Shown piece after piece: positions 1 to 7,589 of a DNA stretch of 19,301 nucleotides. Source of the stretch: an uncultured Odoribacter sp. Lineage in GTDB: Bacteria; Bacteroidota; Bacteroidia; Bacteroidales; Marinifilaceae. The stretch's first letter is position 1, and every line of letters begins with the position of its first letter. The notes under the pieces were generated by a model, which was given only the letters and a program-made list of their open reading frames with translations, ran no database searches and was not told the DNA's origin. The stretch covers positions 1 to 19,301 of the forward strand of contig CAKVCR010000016.1 of NCBI GenBank assembly GCA_934725835.1. The letters run 5' to 3'. A program made the translations under genes and the position numbers.

Positions 1-547
1 CCACCGTACGTGCAGAGAGACCTTTCAACAATGCATCCTTATATAAATGCAACACCTCAACCAATCGTTTCGCATTGGCATCGCCTCCTGTCATTGCTCT
101 CTTCTCTTCTTTTTGCAGACGATTCTCCACTGTTTCCAAGTCCTTTAACTGCAATTCTGTATCAATAATTTCCTTATCGCGCACAGGATTGACACTTCCA
201 TCCACATGGACAATATTATCGTCATCAAAACAACGCAAGACATGGATAATCGCATCCGTTTCACGGATATTGGAAAGGAATTTATTACCCAATCCTTCAC
301 CTTTACTGGCACCTTTCACCAATCCGGCAATATCCACAATTTCAACCACGGCAGGCACCACATTCTGCGGCTGCACCAATTCCACCAATTTATTCAACCG
401 TTCGTCCGGCACAGTGATAACACCCACATTCGGCTCAATCGTACAAAAAGGAAAATTTGCCGACTGTGCCTTCGCATTACTCAAACAATTAAATAGTGTA
501 GATTTCCCGACATTCGGAAGACCTACTATGCCACATTGTAATCCCAT
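1..547 (-). CDS. ychF: YchF/Obg-family GTPase-like ATPase, N-terminal part (gene runs off the window)
   Basis: This is the first 182 codons of YchF (OLA1 family), a ribosome-associated P-loop NTPase that prefers ATP in characterised members. The translation starts MGLQCGIVGLPNVGKSTLFN, with the Walker A loop G-x-P-N-V-G-K-S-T. It continues with the family-typical TIEPNVGVI switch region, the G3-like DIAGLVKGASKGEGLGNKF, and IRETDAIIHVLRCF. The ATG at 545-547 is the natural start because the P-loop follows at the usual distance. The C-terminal TGS domain lies outside the window. The gene follows the DUF5715 gene on the same strand, 62 bp downstream of its stop, and appears to have its own promoter. 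It is a housekeeping gene with nothing unusual visible. The identity is secure; only the 3' portion is missing. Confidence 0.95.
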   Translation of the reverse strand, partial: MGLQCGIVGLPNVGKSTLFNCLSNAKAQSANFPFCTIEPNVGVITVPDERLNKLVELVQPQNVVPAVVEIVDIAGLVKGASKGEGLGNKFLSNIRETDAIIHVLRCFDDDNIVHVDGSVNPVRDKEIIDTELQLKDLETVENRLQKEEKRAMTGGDANAKRLVEVLHLYKDALLKGLSARTV

Positions 548-585
548 AAGAATTAAATTATTTCACTCCATTATAAATCAGAGTG

Positions 586-593
586 CAAAAGTA
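586..593 (-). promoter_or_regulatory. Bacteroides-type -7 element upstream of ychF
   Basis: On the minus strand this reads TACTTTTG, an exact match to the Bacteroides sigma-70 -7 consensus TAnnTTTG. It would place the transcript start near 579, about 32 nt before the ychF ATG. I see no good -33 TTTG at the expected distance, so the call rests on the -7 motif and its position. Confidence 0.5.
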
Positions 594-609
594 GTACATT
601 TTTTTCACA

Positions 610-1215
610 TCACCGCACAGTAATATGGAAACATCCTTGTTTATACTCGTACCGCACGTAACACAGTTCTCTTTTGCGCAAATCCTGCAAAACTTCCGCC
701 AATACGGACTTCAATTTATCGGTTTCTTCTTTCTTGGCCCCCTTGTAACGGGCATATGCAATATCAAAAGTAGTTCCATAAACATGAGCCGAATTGGCAC
801 TGGCATTAATGTTTTTCTTACGCAACTTTTTTATGGTTGACGCAGTCCGTAAAACACTGGTGACAATAATTTTCCTTGATGGCAAATCCTTACTGTCTAG
901 CGAATCACGGAAATTCCGTCCGATAGTTTCCAACAACTTTTCAGCACGCGACACCAAATAAGGCAAAGAGTGCGTCAGTTCGTCCACTTCGTAGTATCTG
1001 CAAGATTCTATCTTCTCCATCATTCGCAAGCGTTCTTCAAAATCCTCCTCCTTCTTGATAGGCACAATCCCCCACTCTTTGGCAGCCTTAAGATGTCTGC
1101 CATTCATATCATTAAATGTCCGCTGAAAATTTCTAAAATAACGAAACTCCCCCCTTTTCTTCTCTCTACATGCACATGCTACACAAACAAGCAACACAAA
1201 TATAAAATACCTCAC
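610..1215 (-). CDS. DUF5715 family lipoprotein, M15 peptidase-like metal site
   Basis: This 201-residue protein starts with a short hydrophobic signal ending in a cluster of cysteines (C11, C14, C16), consistent with a lipoprotein, although which Cys is lipidated is unclear. The C-terminal half carries TSVLRT (about 119-124), SAHVYGTTFDI (142-152) and CFHITVR (195-201). This matches the S-x-H-x-x-G-x-x-x-D ... H-x-x-x-R arrangement of the VanY/MepA-type M15 zinc peptidases, so H144, D151 and H197 are the likely zinc ligands and R123 a likely substrate contact. The family is, to my knowledge, known only as DUF5715; a cell-wall peptidase role is inference. The start is GTG at 1213-1215: the nearby upstream ATG is out of frame and runs straight into a stop. 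The gene is divergent from the GH84 gene. Confidence 0.8.
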   Translation of the reverse strand: MRYFIFVLLVCVACACREKKRGEFRYFRNFQRTFNDMNGRHLKAAKEWGIVPIKKEEDFEERLRMMEKIESCRYYEVDELTHSLPYLVSRAEKLLETIGRNFRDSLDSKDLPSRKIIVTSVLRTASTIKKLRKKNINASANSAHVYGTTFDIAYARYKGAKKEETDKLKSVLAEVLQDLRKRELCYVRYEYKQGCFHITVR

Positions 1216-1241
1216 TTCATTCTATTTTTCAATTCAAGTAG

Positions 1242-1249
1242 CAAAAATA
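1242..1249 (-). promoter_or_regulatory. Bacteroides-type -7 element for the DUF5715 gene
   Basis: The minus strand reads TATTTTTG, an exact TAnnTTTG match, giving a predicted start near 1235 and a leader of about 20 nt before the GTG codon. The oppositely oriented -7 element of the GH84 gene lies only 22 bp away. No convincing -33 box is visible. Confidence 0.5.
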
Positions 1250-1271
1250 AAATATTTCTAATTAAAAACAC

Positions 1272-1279
1272 TAATTTTG
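1272..1279 (+). promoter_or_regulatory. Bacteroides-type -7 element for the GH84 gene
   Basis: TAATTTTG matches TAnnTTTG exactly and predicts a transcript start near 1286, about 30 nt before the ATG at 1316. A TTG inside this element opens the reading frame 13 codons further upstream, but it would lie in the promoter and not in the mRNA, which supports the ATG as the start. The -33 region has no clear TTTG. Confidence 0.55.
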
Positions 1280-1315
1280 CCCGCAAACACCAAAAGTAAT
1301 ACAATCAATTTTAAC

Positions 1316-3496
1316 ATGATGAACCACAAAAGACTACTTACGGCATTCTTTGCCCTGGCACTCACGTGCAACTACCTATATGCACAAGATAACAATGTCG
1401 ACCTGAATACACAGCGTTCCGAGTCTCAAGATGTTTTCAGAATTCCGGGCAAAGCATTAGACCACCAAGGTCTGATAATCAATCCCACTCCCCATTCTCT
1501 TCAGAGGCAGGAAGGAATTACACTAAACATTGCCGACGGTATTACATTAAAAGATAAAAAGAACAAATTCCGCAATGACTTGTCATTTCTCTCCTTCAAC
1601 AAAAAAGGAGTGAAAATGAGCATTGATTTCGGTGAAAAAATTGCTGCAAAACAAGGAGTAAAAAACATTACCGGAGCCTACACCCTTACCATTAACGAAA
1701 AAGGCATTGATATCATTGGATACGATGAAAAAGGTGCATTCTATGCTATCCGGACATTACGAGAAATTATCAAAAGCCCGGTTTCTGACAACGGTCATCT
1801 TCCGTGCCTCACCATCAATGACTATCCAGACCTACCTTACAGAGGTGTCGTAGAAGGATTCTATGGCAATCCCTGGTCACATAAAGTGCGTCTTTCCTTA
1901 ATTGACCTGTACGGGCAATTCAAAATGAACTACTATCTATATGGACCTAAAGACGACCCATACCACAGCAGCCCCAACTGGCGACTGCCCTATCCGGAAA
2001 AAGAAGCTGCCAACATCAAGGAACTTGTAGAAGCATGCAATCGCAACCGAGTAGATTTCGTATGGGCCATCCACCCGGGAAAGGATATCAAATGGGACGA
2101 AGAAGATTACAACAACCTGATGAGTAAATTCAACCACATGTACGACTTAGGTGTTCGTGCATTTGCCATCTTTTTCGATGATATCTCGGGCGAAGGAACA
2201 AACCCGCAAAAACAGATTGAATGGCTGAACCGCTTGAATAAAGAGCTGGCAACAGCTAAAAGCGACATTTTACCACTGATTGTCTGTCCGACCGACTATA
2301 CGAAACTATGGGCAAACCCCACTCCGCAAGGTAGCCTTGTCACTTACGGCAAAACCCTGGACTCCACCATCAATGTATTCTGGACCGGCGACTATGTATG
2401 CAGCGACTTGACTAGAGCTACCATGAATTGGGTAAACTCCCGCATCAAACGTCCGGCTCTCTATTGGTGGAACTTCCCGGTGACCGACTATGCTCGCCAT
2501 ATCGTCATGCAAGGACCGACCTATGGGCTGGACAACACCCTTACGAGCAAAGAGGTATGCGGATTAATCAGCAACCCGATGGAACACGGCGAAGCCTCCA
2601 AGCTAGCACTCTACAGCGTGGCAGACTATGGCTGGAACATCTCAGCCTACAACCCGCTTGACAGTTGGGAACGCGGCCTTGCAGAGCTGGCTCCCAAAGC
2701 AAAGGATGCCTACAGGACTTTTGCCATACACTCTTGCGACACAGAAAAAGGCTATCGCCGCATCGAATCATGGGAAACCAAAACATTCCGCATCAACAAC
2801 TATACTCAAGCTGATTACGAGGCTCTATTGAACGAGTTCAAGAAGATCGAAAAAGTCCCGGCAGCAATGGAAGAAAACCTCACCAACAAAGCCTTGTTGA
2901 CAGAACTACGTCCTTGGCTTGTTGAATTCGGAAAATTGGGAGTAAGAGGTCAAAATGCACTCCAACTGATTGAAATTTCCAAAAACGCCACTCCTGCAGA
3001 ATTTTGGAATTCCTATCTTTCATTCCGCATGAGTCCGGAAGATATACAGGCCTACAAAGCCCACAAATCAGGCACCATGAAACTGCAACCTTTCTACGAA
3101 AATACAATGTACGATTTGCTCTGCAATTTTTACAAAGGACTTACCGGTATGCAACCGGACACCTGTCTCAATGCCAAATGCCTGCAACATCTGAGCATCG
3201 TTGCAGCGGACACACTCAAAGCTCTGGCGGCATTCGACAATAACCCGCACACAACATTTGAAAACAGCAATATTCTATCATTCACCTTACCGGAAGGTAG
3301 CTGCAAATGTGTAATCATAAGCCGTCCGGAAAGCTCATCTGCCATACTGAAACAATTATCAGCCAAAGGGGAAATGATTGTCCAAGAACCTCTTAACACT
3401 TCCGTGCAAACCATCCAATTAGCTAAAGATGCTGTAAAAATTGAAATCCAAGGCAATATCGTTCTGCATGAGATTGTACCAATACAAGCAAAATAA
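1316..3496 (+). CDS. Secreted GH84 beta-N-acetylglucosaminidase (O-GlcNAcase/hyaluronidase-type)
   Basis: This 726-residue family 84 glycoside hydrolase would remove beta-linked N-acetylglucosamine from glycans or glycoproteins by substrate-assisted catalysis. Residues 1-23 form a signal peptide ending LYA before Gln24. A GH20b-like N-terminal domain spans roughly 40-170. The catalytic barrel opens with YRGVVEGFYGNPWSH and GPKDDPYHSSPNWRLPYP. The catalytic aspartate pair is D288-D289 in AIFFDDISGEGTNPQKQ. RPALYWWNFPVTDY and ISNPMEHGEASKLALYSVADY follow. These blocks closely match the characterised B. thetaiotaomicron GH84 enzyme (about 737 aa) as I remember it. The C-terminal 250 residues are a helical region plus a small beta domain. 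The ATG at 1316 is preferred over a further-upstream TTG; the second ATG at 1319 is equally possible. Likely periplasmic or outer-membrane associated; monocistronic between a promoter and a hairpin. Confidence 0.95.
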   Translation: MMNHKRLLTAFFALALTCNYLYAQDNNVDLNTQRSESQDVFRIPGKALDHQGLIINPTPHSLQRQEGITLNIADGITLKDKKNKFRNDLSFLSFNKKGVKMSIDFGEKIAAKQGVKNITGAYTLTINEKGIDIIGYDEKGAFYAIRTLREIIKSPVSDNGHLPCLTINDYPDLPYRGVVEGFYGNPWSHKVRLSLIDLYGQFKMNYYLYGPKDDPYHSSPNWRLPYPEKEAANIKELVEACNRNRVDFVWAIHPGKDIKWDEEDYNNLMSKFNHMYDLGVRAFAIFFDDISGEGTNPQKQIEWLNRLNKELATAKSDILPLIVCPTDYTKLWANPTPQGSLVTYGKTLDSTINVFWTGDYVCSDLTRATMNWVNSRIKRPALYWWNFPVTDYARHIVMQGPTYGLDNTLTSKEVCGLISNPMEHGEASKLALYSVADYGWNISAYNPLDSWERGLAELAPKAKDAYRTFAIHSCDTEKGYRRIESWETKTFRINNYTQADYEALLNEFKKIEKVPAAMEENLTNKALLTELRPWLVEFGKLGVRGQNALQLIEISKNATPAEFWNSYLSFRMSPEDIQAYKAHKSGTMKLQPFYENTMYDLLCNFYKGLTGMQPDTCLNAKCLQHLSIVAADTLKALAAFDNNPHTTFENSNILSFTLPEGSCKCVIISRPESSSAILKQLSAKGEMIVQEPLNTSVQTIQLAKDAVKIEIQGNIVLHEIVPIQAK

Positions 3497-3518
3497 ACAA
3501 AAGGCAACCATCTATTTT

Positions 3519-3556
3519 TATAGCCCCATAATCTTCTGTAGAACTATGGGGCTATA
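3519..3556. terminator. Hairpin between convergent genes, probable bidirectional terminator
   Basis: A 12-bp perfect stem pairs 3519-3530 with 3545-3556 (core ATAGCCCCAT / ATGGGGCTAT) around a 14-nt loop. It lies between the stop of the GH84 gene and the stop of the first Asp-box gene, which converge. The following T-tract is weak in both directions, so termination efficiency is uncertain, but position and symmetry fit a shared terminator. Confidence 0.7.
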
Positions 3557-3596
3557 CTATTAATAAAATCAAAAGAATAACAACAACGTATCCTTC

Positions 3597-4667
3597 TCAC
3601 ATACCTCGTTTCGAAATATTCCGATTCCAAAATATATTCACTGAAAATCCATAATCACAATACACTATCTTGAAGCCGTCATCGTCTACATAGCTGGTTA
3701 CTATATCCGAATAACACCGAAAATGTCCCATTGTGCCTAATTTCTTCCAGTTTTTTCCTCGGTCGGAACTATAGTAAAAACTCTCATTGGCCATAAAAAA
3801 GTTTTCCCAATAAAAAACCACATAAACGTAGATCTCATCGCCACAAACATCTAAACAACTGACAGAAAGCGGCTTTTTATCCCGAATAGTCGATAGATAA
3901 GTCAATGAAAAGTCATCATTGATTCTATAGACATCCAGTTCTTCCGCTTTCTCTCCTGTGACAAATATAATATTCTCCTTACCTTTCAACACATCAGAAC
4001 CTGCCGGAAGATGCAGCATTTTTTCCTCTCCAGTATATAAATCATATCTCACAAGGAGGTCTCTCCGCGGCGGTTCTTTAGAATAGGACAAATAATAGAC
4101 ATACCTGCCATGATAAAATGCATAAGCAACCGCTTTGCTGGTTTTCAAACGATGCCAGCTCTTTCCACCATCCTTTGTTTCAAGTAAGCCCCCACCCTCC
4201 CCAAGCATCCAATTGGAATCCCGGACATGCAGTCTCGACACACACTCTTTTACGCCACATTTGAACATCCAGTTCGCTCCGAAATTCCTGGATTCGTAGA
4301 TAAATGTCTCATACCCCCACTCATTGCTGTTAGGATGTACCACCGCATACACAATATCGTCTTTAACCGTGAGTTCCTGCAAGGCTCCATCCGTCAGTTT
4401 CTGCGATGTCCAGTTCCTGCCGCCATCGGTACTTCTATAGCACATTGCATCAAATTGCCCATATCCGACACCTTCGGATTGACGGGTTTCCAAGTTGATT
4501 TCCTTACATACACATCCTCCCACAAGCCCAATGGAGGGACGGGGGAAAAGAATACAATCACGGGATTCGACATTATCCAAACCACTCTCAACCCGAATTT
4601 TCTGGCGGTGTATCGGACTGCAACCCGATAGCATTAATATCAACATAATAAAAACATACCGATTCAT
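3597..4667 (-). CDS. Asp-box (BNR) beta-propeller lipoprotein, copy A
   Basis: This 356-residue lipoprotein begins MNRYVFIMLILMLSGC, with lipobox LSGC and lipidated Cys16. Four Asp-box motifs (S/T-x-D-x-G-x-x-W type) mark blades of a sialidase-like beta-propeller: STDGGRNW at 79-86, SRNFGANW at 126-133, TKDGGKSW at 164-171 and SSDRGKNW at 300-307. The arginine cluster and FRIP motif expected of an active sialidase are not apparent, so a binding or structural role at the cell surface is more likely than hydrolysis. The start is chosen because the signal peptide begins there; the frame stays open 25 codons upstream but would overlap the preceding gene. Only 13 nt separate it from the Cys-rich gene, so the two are probably co-transcribed and translationally coupled. 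Residues 264-356 differ at 11 positions from copy B; the rest is identical. Confidence 0.85.
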   Translation of the reverse strand: MNRYVFIMLILMLSGCSPIHRQKIRVESGLDNVESRDCILFPRPSIGLVGGCVCKEINLETRQSEGVGYGQFDAMCYRSTDGGRNWTSQKLTDGALQELTVKDDIVYAVVHPNSNEWGYETFIYESRNFGANWMFKCGVKECVSRLHVRDSNWMLGEGGGLLETKDGGKSWHRLKTSKAVAYAFYHGRYVYYLSYSKEPPRRDLLVRYDLYTGEEKMLHLPAGSDVLKGKENIIFVTGEKAEELDVYRINDDFSLTYLSTIRDKKPLSVSCLDVCGDEIYVYVVFYWENFFMANESFYYSSDRGKNWKKLGTMGHFRCYSDIVTSYVDDDGFKIVYCDYGFSVNIFWNRNISKRGM

Positions 4668-4691
4668 AATTCTGCCGGTATTAAATCGGGA
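4652..4691 (-). repeat. 40-bp junction element with hairpin potential, copy in duplication A
   Basis: These 40 bp cover the last codons and TAA stop of the Cys-rich gene, the 13-nt gap, and the first five codons (MNRYV) of the Asp-box gene. On the minus strand CCGATT pairs with AATCGG, and inside that TAAT with ATTA, around a nine-base loop, so stop and start codons sit in one fold. That would suit translational coupling. The same 40 bp recur exactly at 7550-7589 and at 13396-13435. Confidence 0.8.
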
Positions 4692-6432
4692 ACGATACCT
4701 GATCACCAAATGTCGCCTTGAAATATTCGATGCTCTCTCCAAAATACAATCTCATCAAATCTTCTGCACTCATGGTGACACTCTCTGTACTTCGTATCCT
4801 CAACTTGGGTGAAGGATGCTTGCGGGGATCTGACTCGCCTTTCTCCTGCAAATAAACTACCAACATATCCAGGTAAACATTCCAATTTTGAGACAGTTCG
4901 CGAGCCTGCTCCAAGGCAAACGAAGGATGGTCTATATATACCTGTATCTGCTTTTTGCCTATATCTACAACTTGCTTGATCCCTTCCTTACGAAACAGAT
5001 CATCCGGATACACTGTCGTGAATATAAAAACCTTGTCTGTCATACTTAAATATTCAATTTTCGCCTCACTATATGCCGTCACATGTGTATTAAAAGCTGC
5101 TTTTATAAATCTGTCATTGTACAATTCCAGTTCCAAACCTGATTCTGAGCTAGTTTTCAGCAACATACTCATTTCCCTTTGCAAATATTCTAACGTTTCC
5201 ATACACCATTCTTTCCCTTGAGACGAAAGTTTATGATACGTCTTGTCCTTAAATTCATGCAGATAAAAATCTCCGTAGTTTTTATAATAGTCCGGTACGG
5301 GCTTATCCGGATGTCTTTTCTTGAAGTCTTCTATCCGTTTCAGATAATACTCGTCCGTACCTATCCAATCCCATAGCATATCCGGCTCGGAAGCATTATT
5401 GCCCGGCTTCGAGCCTCCGTTATCTCCTCCGCTATTTCCATCTCCGCCGCCGTGTCCGGGGGGTAACTGCGGGTTGTCTGGATCCGGATACTGATAACAG
5501 ATACATTCCTGCAACTTATTATGACAACCGACACAGCGGGTACAGGTGCAATTCTTCTCCTTATTGCTGCAATAGAAGCATTTGAGACAAATACATCCGT
5601 CCTGCCTGCGACAGTCTGGACAAACCACAATATCGACTCCTCCGATTTCCGCATCACAGCCATTGGGACAAAATCCCTTCGTATAACCGTGAGGACATTT
5701 ACCATAATCAATCCCTCCGTCGGCTCCTCCTCCTTCGACACTGCTGAACATTCCGACGCCGGCTCCTGATTTCTCGGAAAAAATCACACGGCTGTAGACT
5801 TCAGGAGAATCAACGGCATCGGAACTTTTCCATACACGAGTAGGCAAGGTGCCGTTCAACTTTCCGTCCGTGTAGCCGAACGCCTTGACAAACCGACCTT
5901 CCAAAGTTGAGCAGTACACCCTGCCGCTGAATGTACCTCCGCCCAAATAACGGAAATCATCCATCATCCGGAACATTTCACTTTGCGTGGAGGAAACATT
6001 CGGAACTATTGTTATCACAAACATATCCACCTCGCCGTCTGAACGCTTCGCTATCACAAGACGCCTGACGGATACGGTTTCTCGACAACCGACTAAAAAG
6101 TCTCTCCTGACGGTATATTCTCGTACACATGCCATTGTACTAGAAATCAATGGCACCTCTATTAAGGACACTCCGCTATGACCCGACAACATCGCCTTAT
6201 CCCACTTCGGATGCAAATCTGTAACAAAACGAACGGGGCTCTTCGTTGCTGCAGGCTCAACAAAAGACAATGGGGATAAATCACTTGCATTGTTTTCAAA
6301 GTACTGACGGGCATCCCCTATCCCGAACGGAATGAATGGTGTCACAGCTTTATTTCCCAAATCCAATCTGTCGTCATAACAGGACTCGCTCAATAAAAAG
6401 ATGAGCCACAAAAATAACGTTAATTTTTTCAT
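4681..6432 (-). CDS. Cys-rich surface lipoprotein of unknown function, copy A
   Basis: This 583-residue protein has a signal peptide with a probable lipobox at SESC (Cys18). The lipidated Cys is followed by Y-D-D-R, an acidic stretch like the surface-export signals of Bacteroides lipoproteins. An N-terminal domain (about 30-225) is followed by a cysteine cluster with 15 Cys between 246 and 312, including CPDC, CLKCFYC, CTCTRCVGC and CIC. This spacing suggests zinc-ribbon-like metal binding or a disulfide-rich knot. A Gly/Asn/Pro-rich linker (about 314-347) leads to a charged C-terminal domain (350-583). I recall similar uncharacterised secreted Bacteroides proteins with this layout but know no function. 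No catalytic motif is evident. The ATG at 6430-6432 is the only sensible start: the frame closes with TAG four codons upstream. The Asp-box gene follows after 13 nt. Confidence 0.75.
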   Translation of the reverse strand: MKKLTLFLWLIFLLSESCYDDRLDLGNKAVTPFIPFGIGDARQYFENNASDLSPLSFVEPAATKSPVRFVTDLHPKWDKAMLSGHSGVSLIEVPLISSTMACVREYTVRRDFLVGCRETVSVRRLVIAKRSDGEVDMFVITIVPNVSSTQSEMFRMMDDFRYLGGGTFSGRVYCSTLEGRFVKAFGYTDGKLNGTLPTRVWKSSDAVDSPEVYSRVIFSEKSGAGVGMFSSVEGGGADGGIDYGKCPHGYTKGFCPNGCDAEIGGVDIVVCPDCRRQDGCICLKCFYCSNKEKNCTCTRCVGCHNKLQECICYQYPDPDNPQLPPGHGGGDGNSGGDNGGSKPGNNASEPDMLWDWIGTDEYYLKRIEDFKKRHPDKPVPDYYKNYGDFYLHEFKDKTYHKLSSQGKEWCMETLEYLQREMSMLLKTSSESGLELELYNDRFIKAAFNTHVTAYSEAKIEYLSMTDKVFIFTTVYPDDLFRKEGIKQVVDIGKKQIQVYIDHPSFALEQARELSQNWNVYLDMLVVYLQEKGESDPRKHPSPKLRIRSTESVTMSAEDLMRLYFGESIEYFKATFGDQVSFPI

Positions 6433-6494
6433 AAGATATTTCTATTTCAAATTTTTATGCAAAATGATATTAATACAACAACAAACTTTTCTCA

Positions 6495-7565
6495 TCACGT
6501 ACCTCGTTTCGAAATATTCCGATTCCAAAATATATTCACTGAAAATCCATAATCACAATACACTATCTTGAATCCGTCATCGTCTACATAGCTGGTTACC
6601 ATATCCGAATTAAATTGAGAATGTCCCATTGTGCCTAATTTCTTCCAGTTTTTACCCCGGTCGGAACTATAGTAAAAACTCTCATTTGCCATAAAAAAGT
6701 TTTCCCAATCAAAAACCACATAAACGTAGATCTCATCGCCACAAACATCTAAATAACTGACAGAAAAAATCTTTCCATCCCGAATAGTCGATAGATAAGT
6801 CAATGAAAAGTCATCATTGATTCTATAGACATCCAGTTCTTCCGCTTTCTCTCCTGTGACAAATATAATATTCTCCTTACCTTTCAACACATCAGAACCT
6901 GCCGGAAGATGCAGCATTTTTTCCTCTCCAGTATATAAATCATATCTCACAAGGAGGTCTCTCCGCGGCGGTTCTTTAGAATAGGACAAATAATAGACAT
7001 ACCTGCCATGATAAAATGCATAAGCAACCGCTTTGCTGGTTTTCAAACGATGCCAGCTCTTTCCACCATCCTTTGTTTCAAGTAAGCCCCCACCCTCCCC
7101 AAGCATCCAATTGGAATCCCGGACATGCAGTCTCGACACACACTCTTTTACGCCACATTTGAACATCCAGTTCGCTCCGAAATTCCTGGATTCGTAGATA
7201 AATGTCTCATACCCCCACTCATTGCTGTTAGGATGTACCACCGCATACACAATATCGTCTTTAACCGTGAGTTCCTGCAAGGCTCCATCCGTCAGTTTCT
7301 GCGATGTCCAGTTCCTGCCGCCATCGGTACTTCTATAGCACATTGCATCAAATTGCCCATATCCGACACCTTCGGATTGACGGGTTTCCAAGTTGATTTC
7401 CTTACATACACATCCTCCCACAAGCCCAATGGAGGGACGGGGGAAAAGAATACAATCACGGGATTCGACATTATCCAAACCACTCTCAACCCGAATTTTC
7501 TGGCGGTGTATCGGACTGCAACCCGATAGCATTAATATCAACATAATAAAAACATACCGATTCAT
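6495..7565 (-). CDS. Asp-box (BNR) beta-propeller lipoprotein, copy B
   Basis: Paralogue of the copy-A protein with the same length (356 aa), lipobox Cys16 and the four Asp-boxes at 79-86, 126-133, 164-171 and 300-307. Residues 1-263 are identical. Differences are confined to 264, 266, 267, 271, 286, 316-319, 322 and the last residue, mostly non-conservative (for example Y286 to D, and F-R-C-Y to S-Q-F-N at 316-319). They flank the fourth Asp-box and so fall in the last blades of the propeller, where a ligand-facing loop could be changing. The start is placed at the signal-peptide Met, as in copy A. It follows the copy-B Cys-rich gene by 13 nt. Its stop lies 62 bp before the start of the copy-A Cys-rich gene, with no terminator visible between, so the four genes could form one transcript. 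Confidence 0.85.
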   Translation of the reverse strand: MNRYVFIMLILMLSGCSPIHRQKIRVESGLDNVESRDCILFPRPSIGLVGGCVCKEINLETRQSEGVGYGQFDAMCYRSTDGGRNWTSQKLTDGALQELTVKDDIVYAVVHPNSNEWGYETFIYESRNFGANWMFKCGVKECVSRLHVRDSNWMLGEGGGLLETKDGGKSWHRLKTSKAVAYAFYHGRYVYYLSYSKEPPRRDLLVRYDLYTGEEKMLHLPAGSDVLKGKENIIFVTGEKAEELDVYRINDDFSLTYLSTIRDGKIFSVSYLDVCGDEIYVYVVFDWENFFMANESFYYSSDRGKNWKKLGTMGHSQFNSDMVTSYVDDDGFKIVYCDYGFSVNIFWNRNISKRGT

Positions 7566-7589
7566 AATTCTGCCGGTATTAAATCGGGA
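7550..7589 (-). repeat. 40-bp junction element with hairpin potential, copy in duplication B
   Basis: Identical to 4652-4691 as part of the larger duplication. It spans the stop of the copy-B Cys-rich gene and the start of the copy-B Asp-box gene, and carries the same CCGATT/AATCGG and ATACCG/CGGTAT inverted pairs. Confidence 0.8.

Larger units (their letters stand above)
3597..6442. repeat. Tandem duplication, copy A (2,846 bp)
   Basis: This segment and 6495-9340 are direct repeats with a 2,898-bp period, each holding one Cys-rich lipoprotein gene and one Asp-box lipoprotein gene; 52 bp of unrelated DNA separates them. I count 19 base differences between 3601 and 3878 and two near the other end (6372, 6405). 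Between 3879 and 6371 I found none: both proteins and several overlapping reading frames translate identically. Homology stops abruptly at the stop codon of the Asp-box gene on one side and about 10 bp upstream of the Cys-rich gene on the other. No insertion-sequence ends flank the unit. Confidence 0.95.

Noticed and set aside
75..623. Plus-strand open frame of 182 codons over ychF
   Set aside because: It is the antisense shadow of YchF, whose P-loop and switch motifs are clear on the minus strand.
1277..1315. Upstream TTG start adding 13 residues to the GH84 protein
   Set aside because: The TTG lies inside the -7 promoter element, upstream of the likely transcript start, and the added residues precede a complete signal peptide.
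3597..4667. Active sialidase
   Set aside because: Asp-boxes are present but the FRIP motif and arginine triad of sialidases are not seen.
4668..4742. 25-codon N-terminal extension of the Asp-box lipoproteins (also at 7566-7640)
   Set aside because: It would overlap the end of the Cys-rich gene and put a basic stretch before an intact lipoprotein signal peptide.
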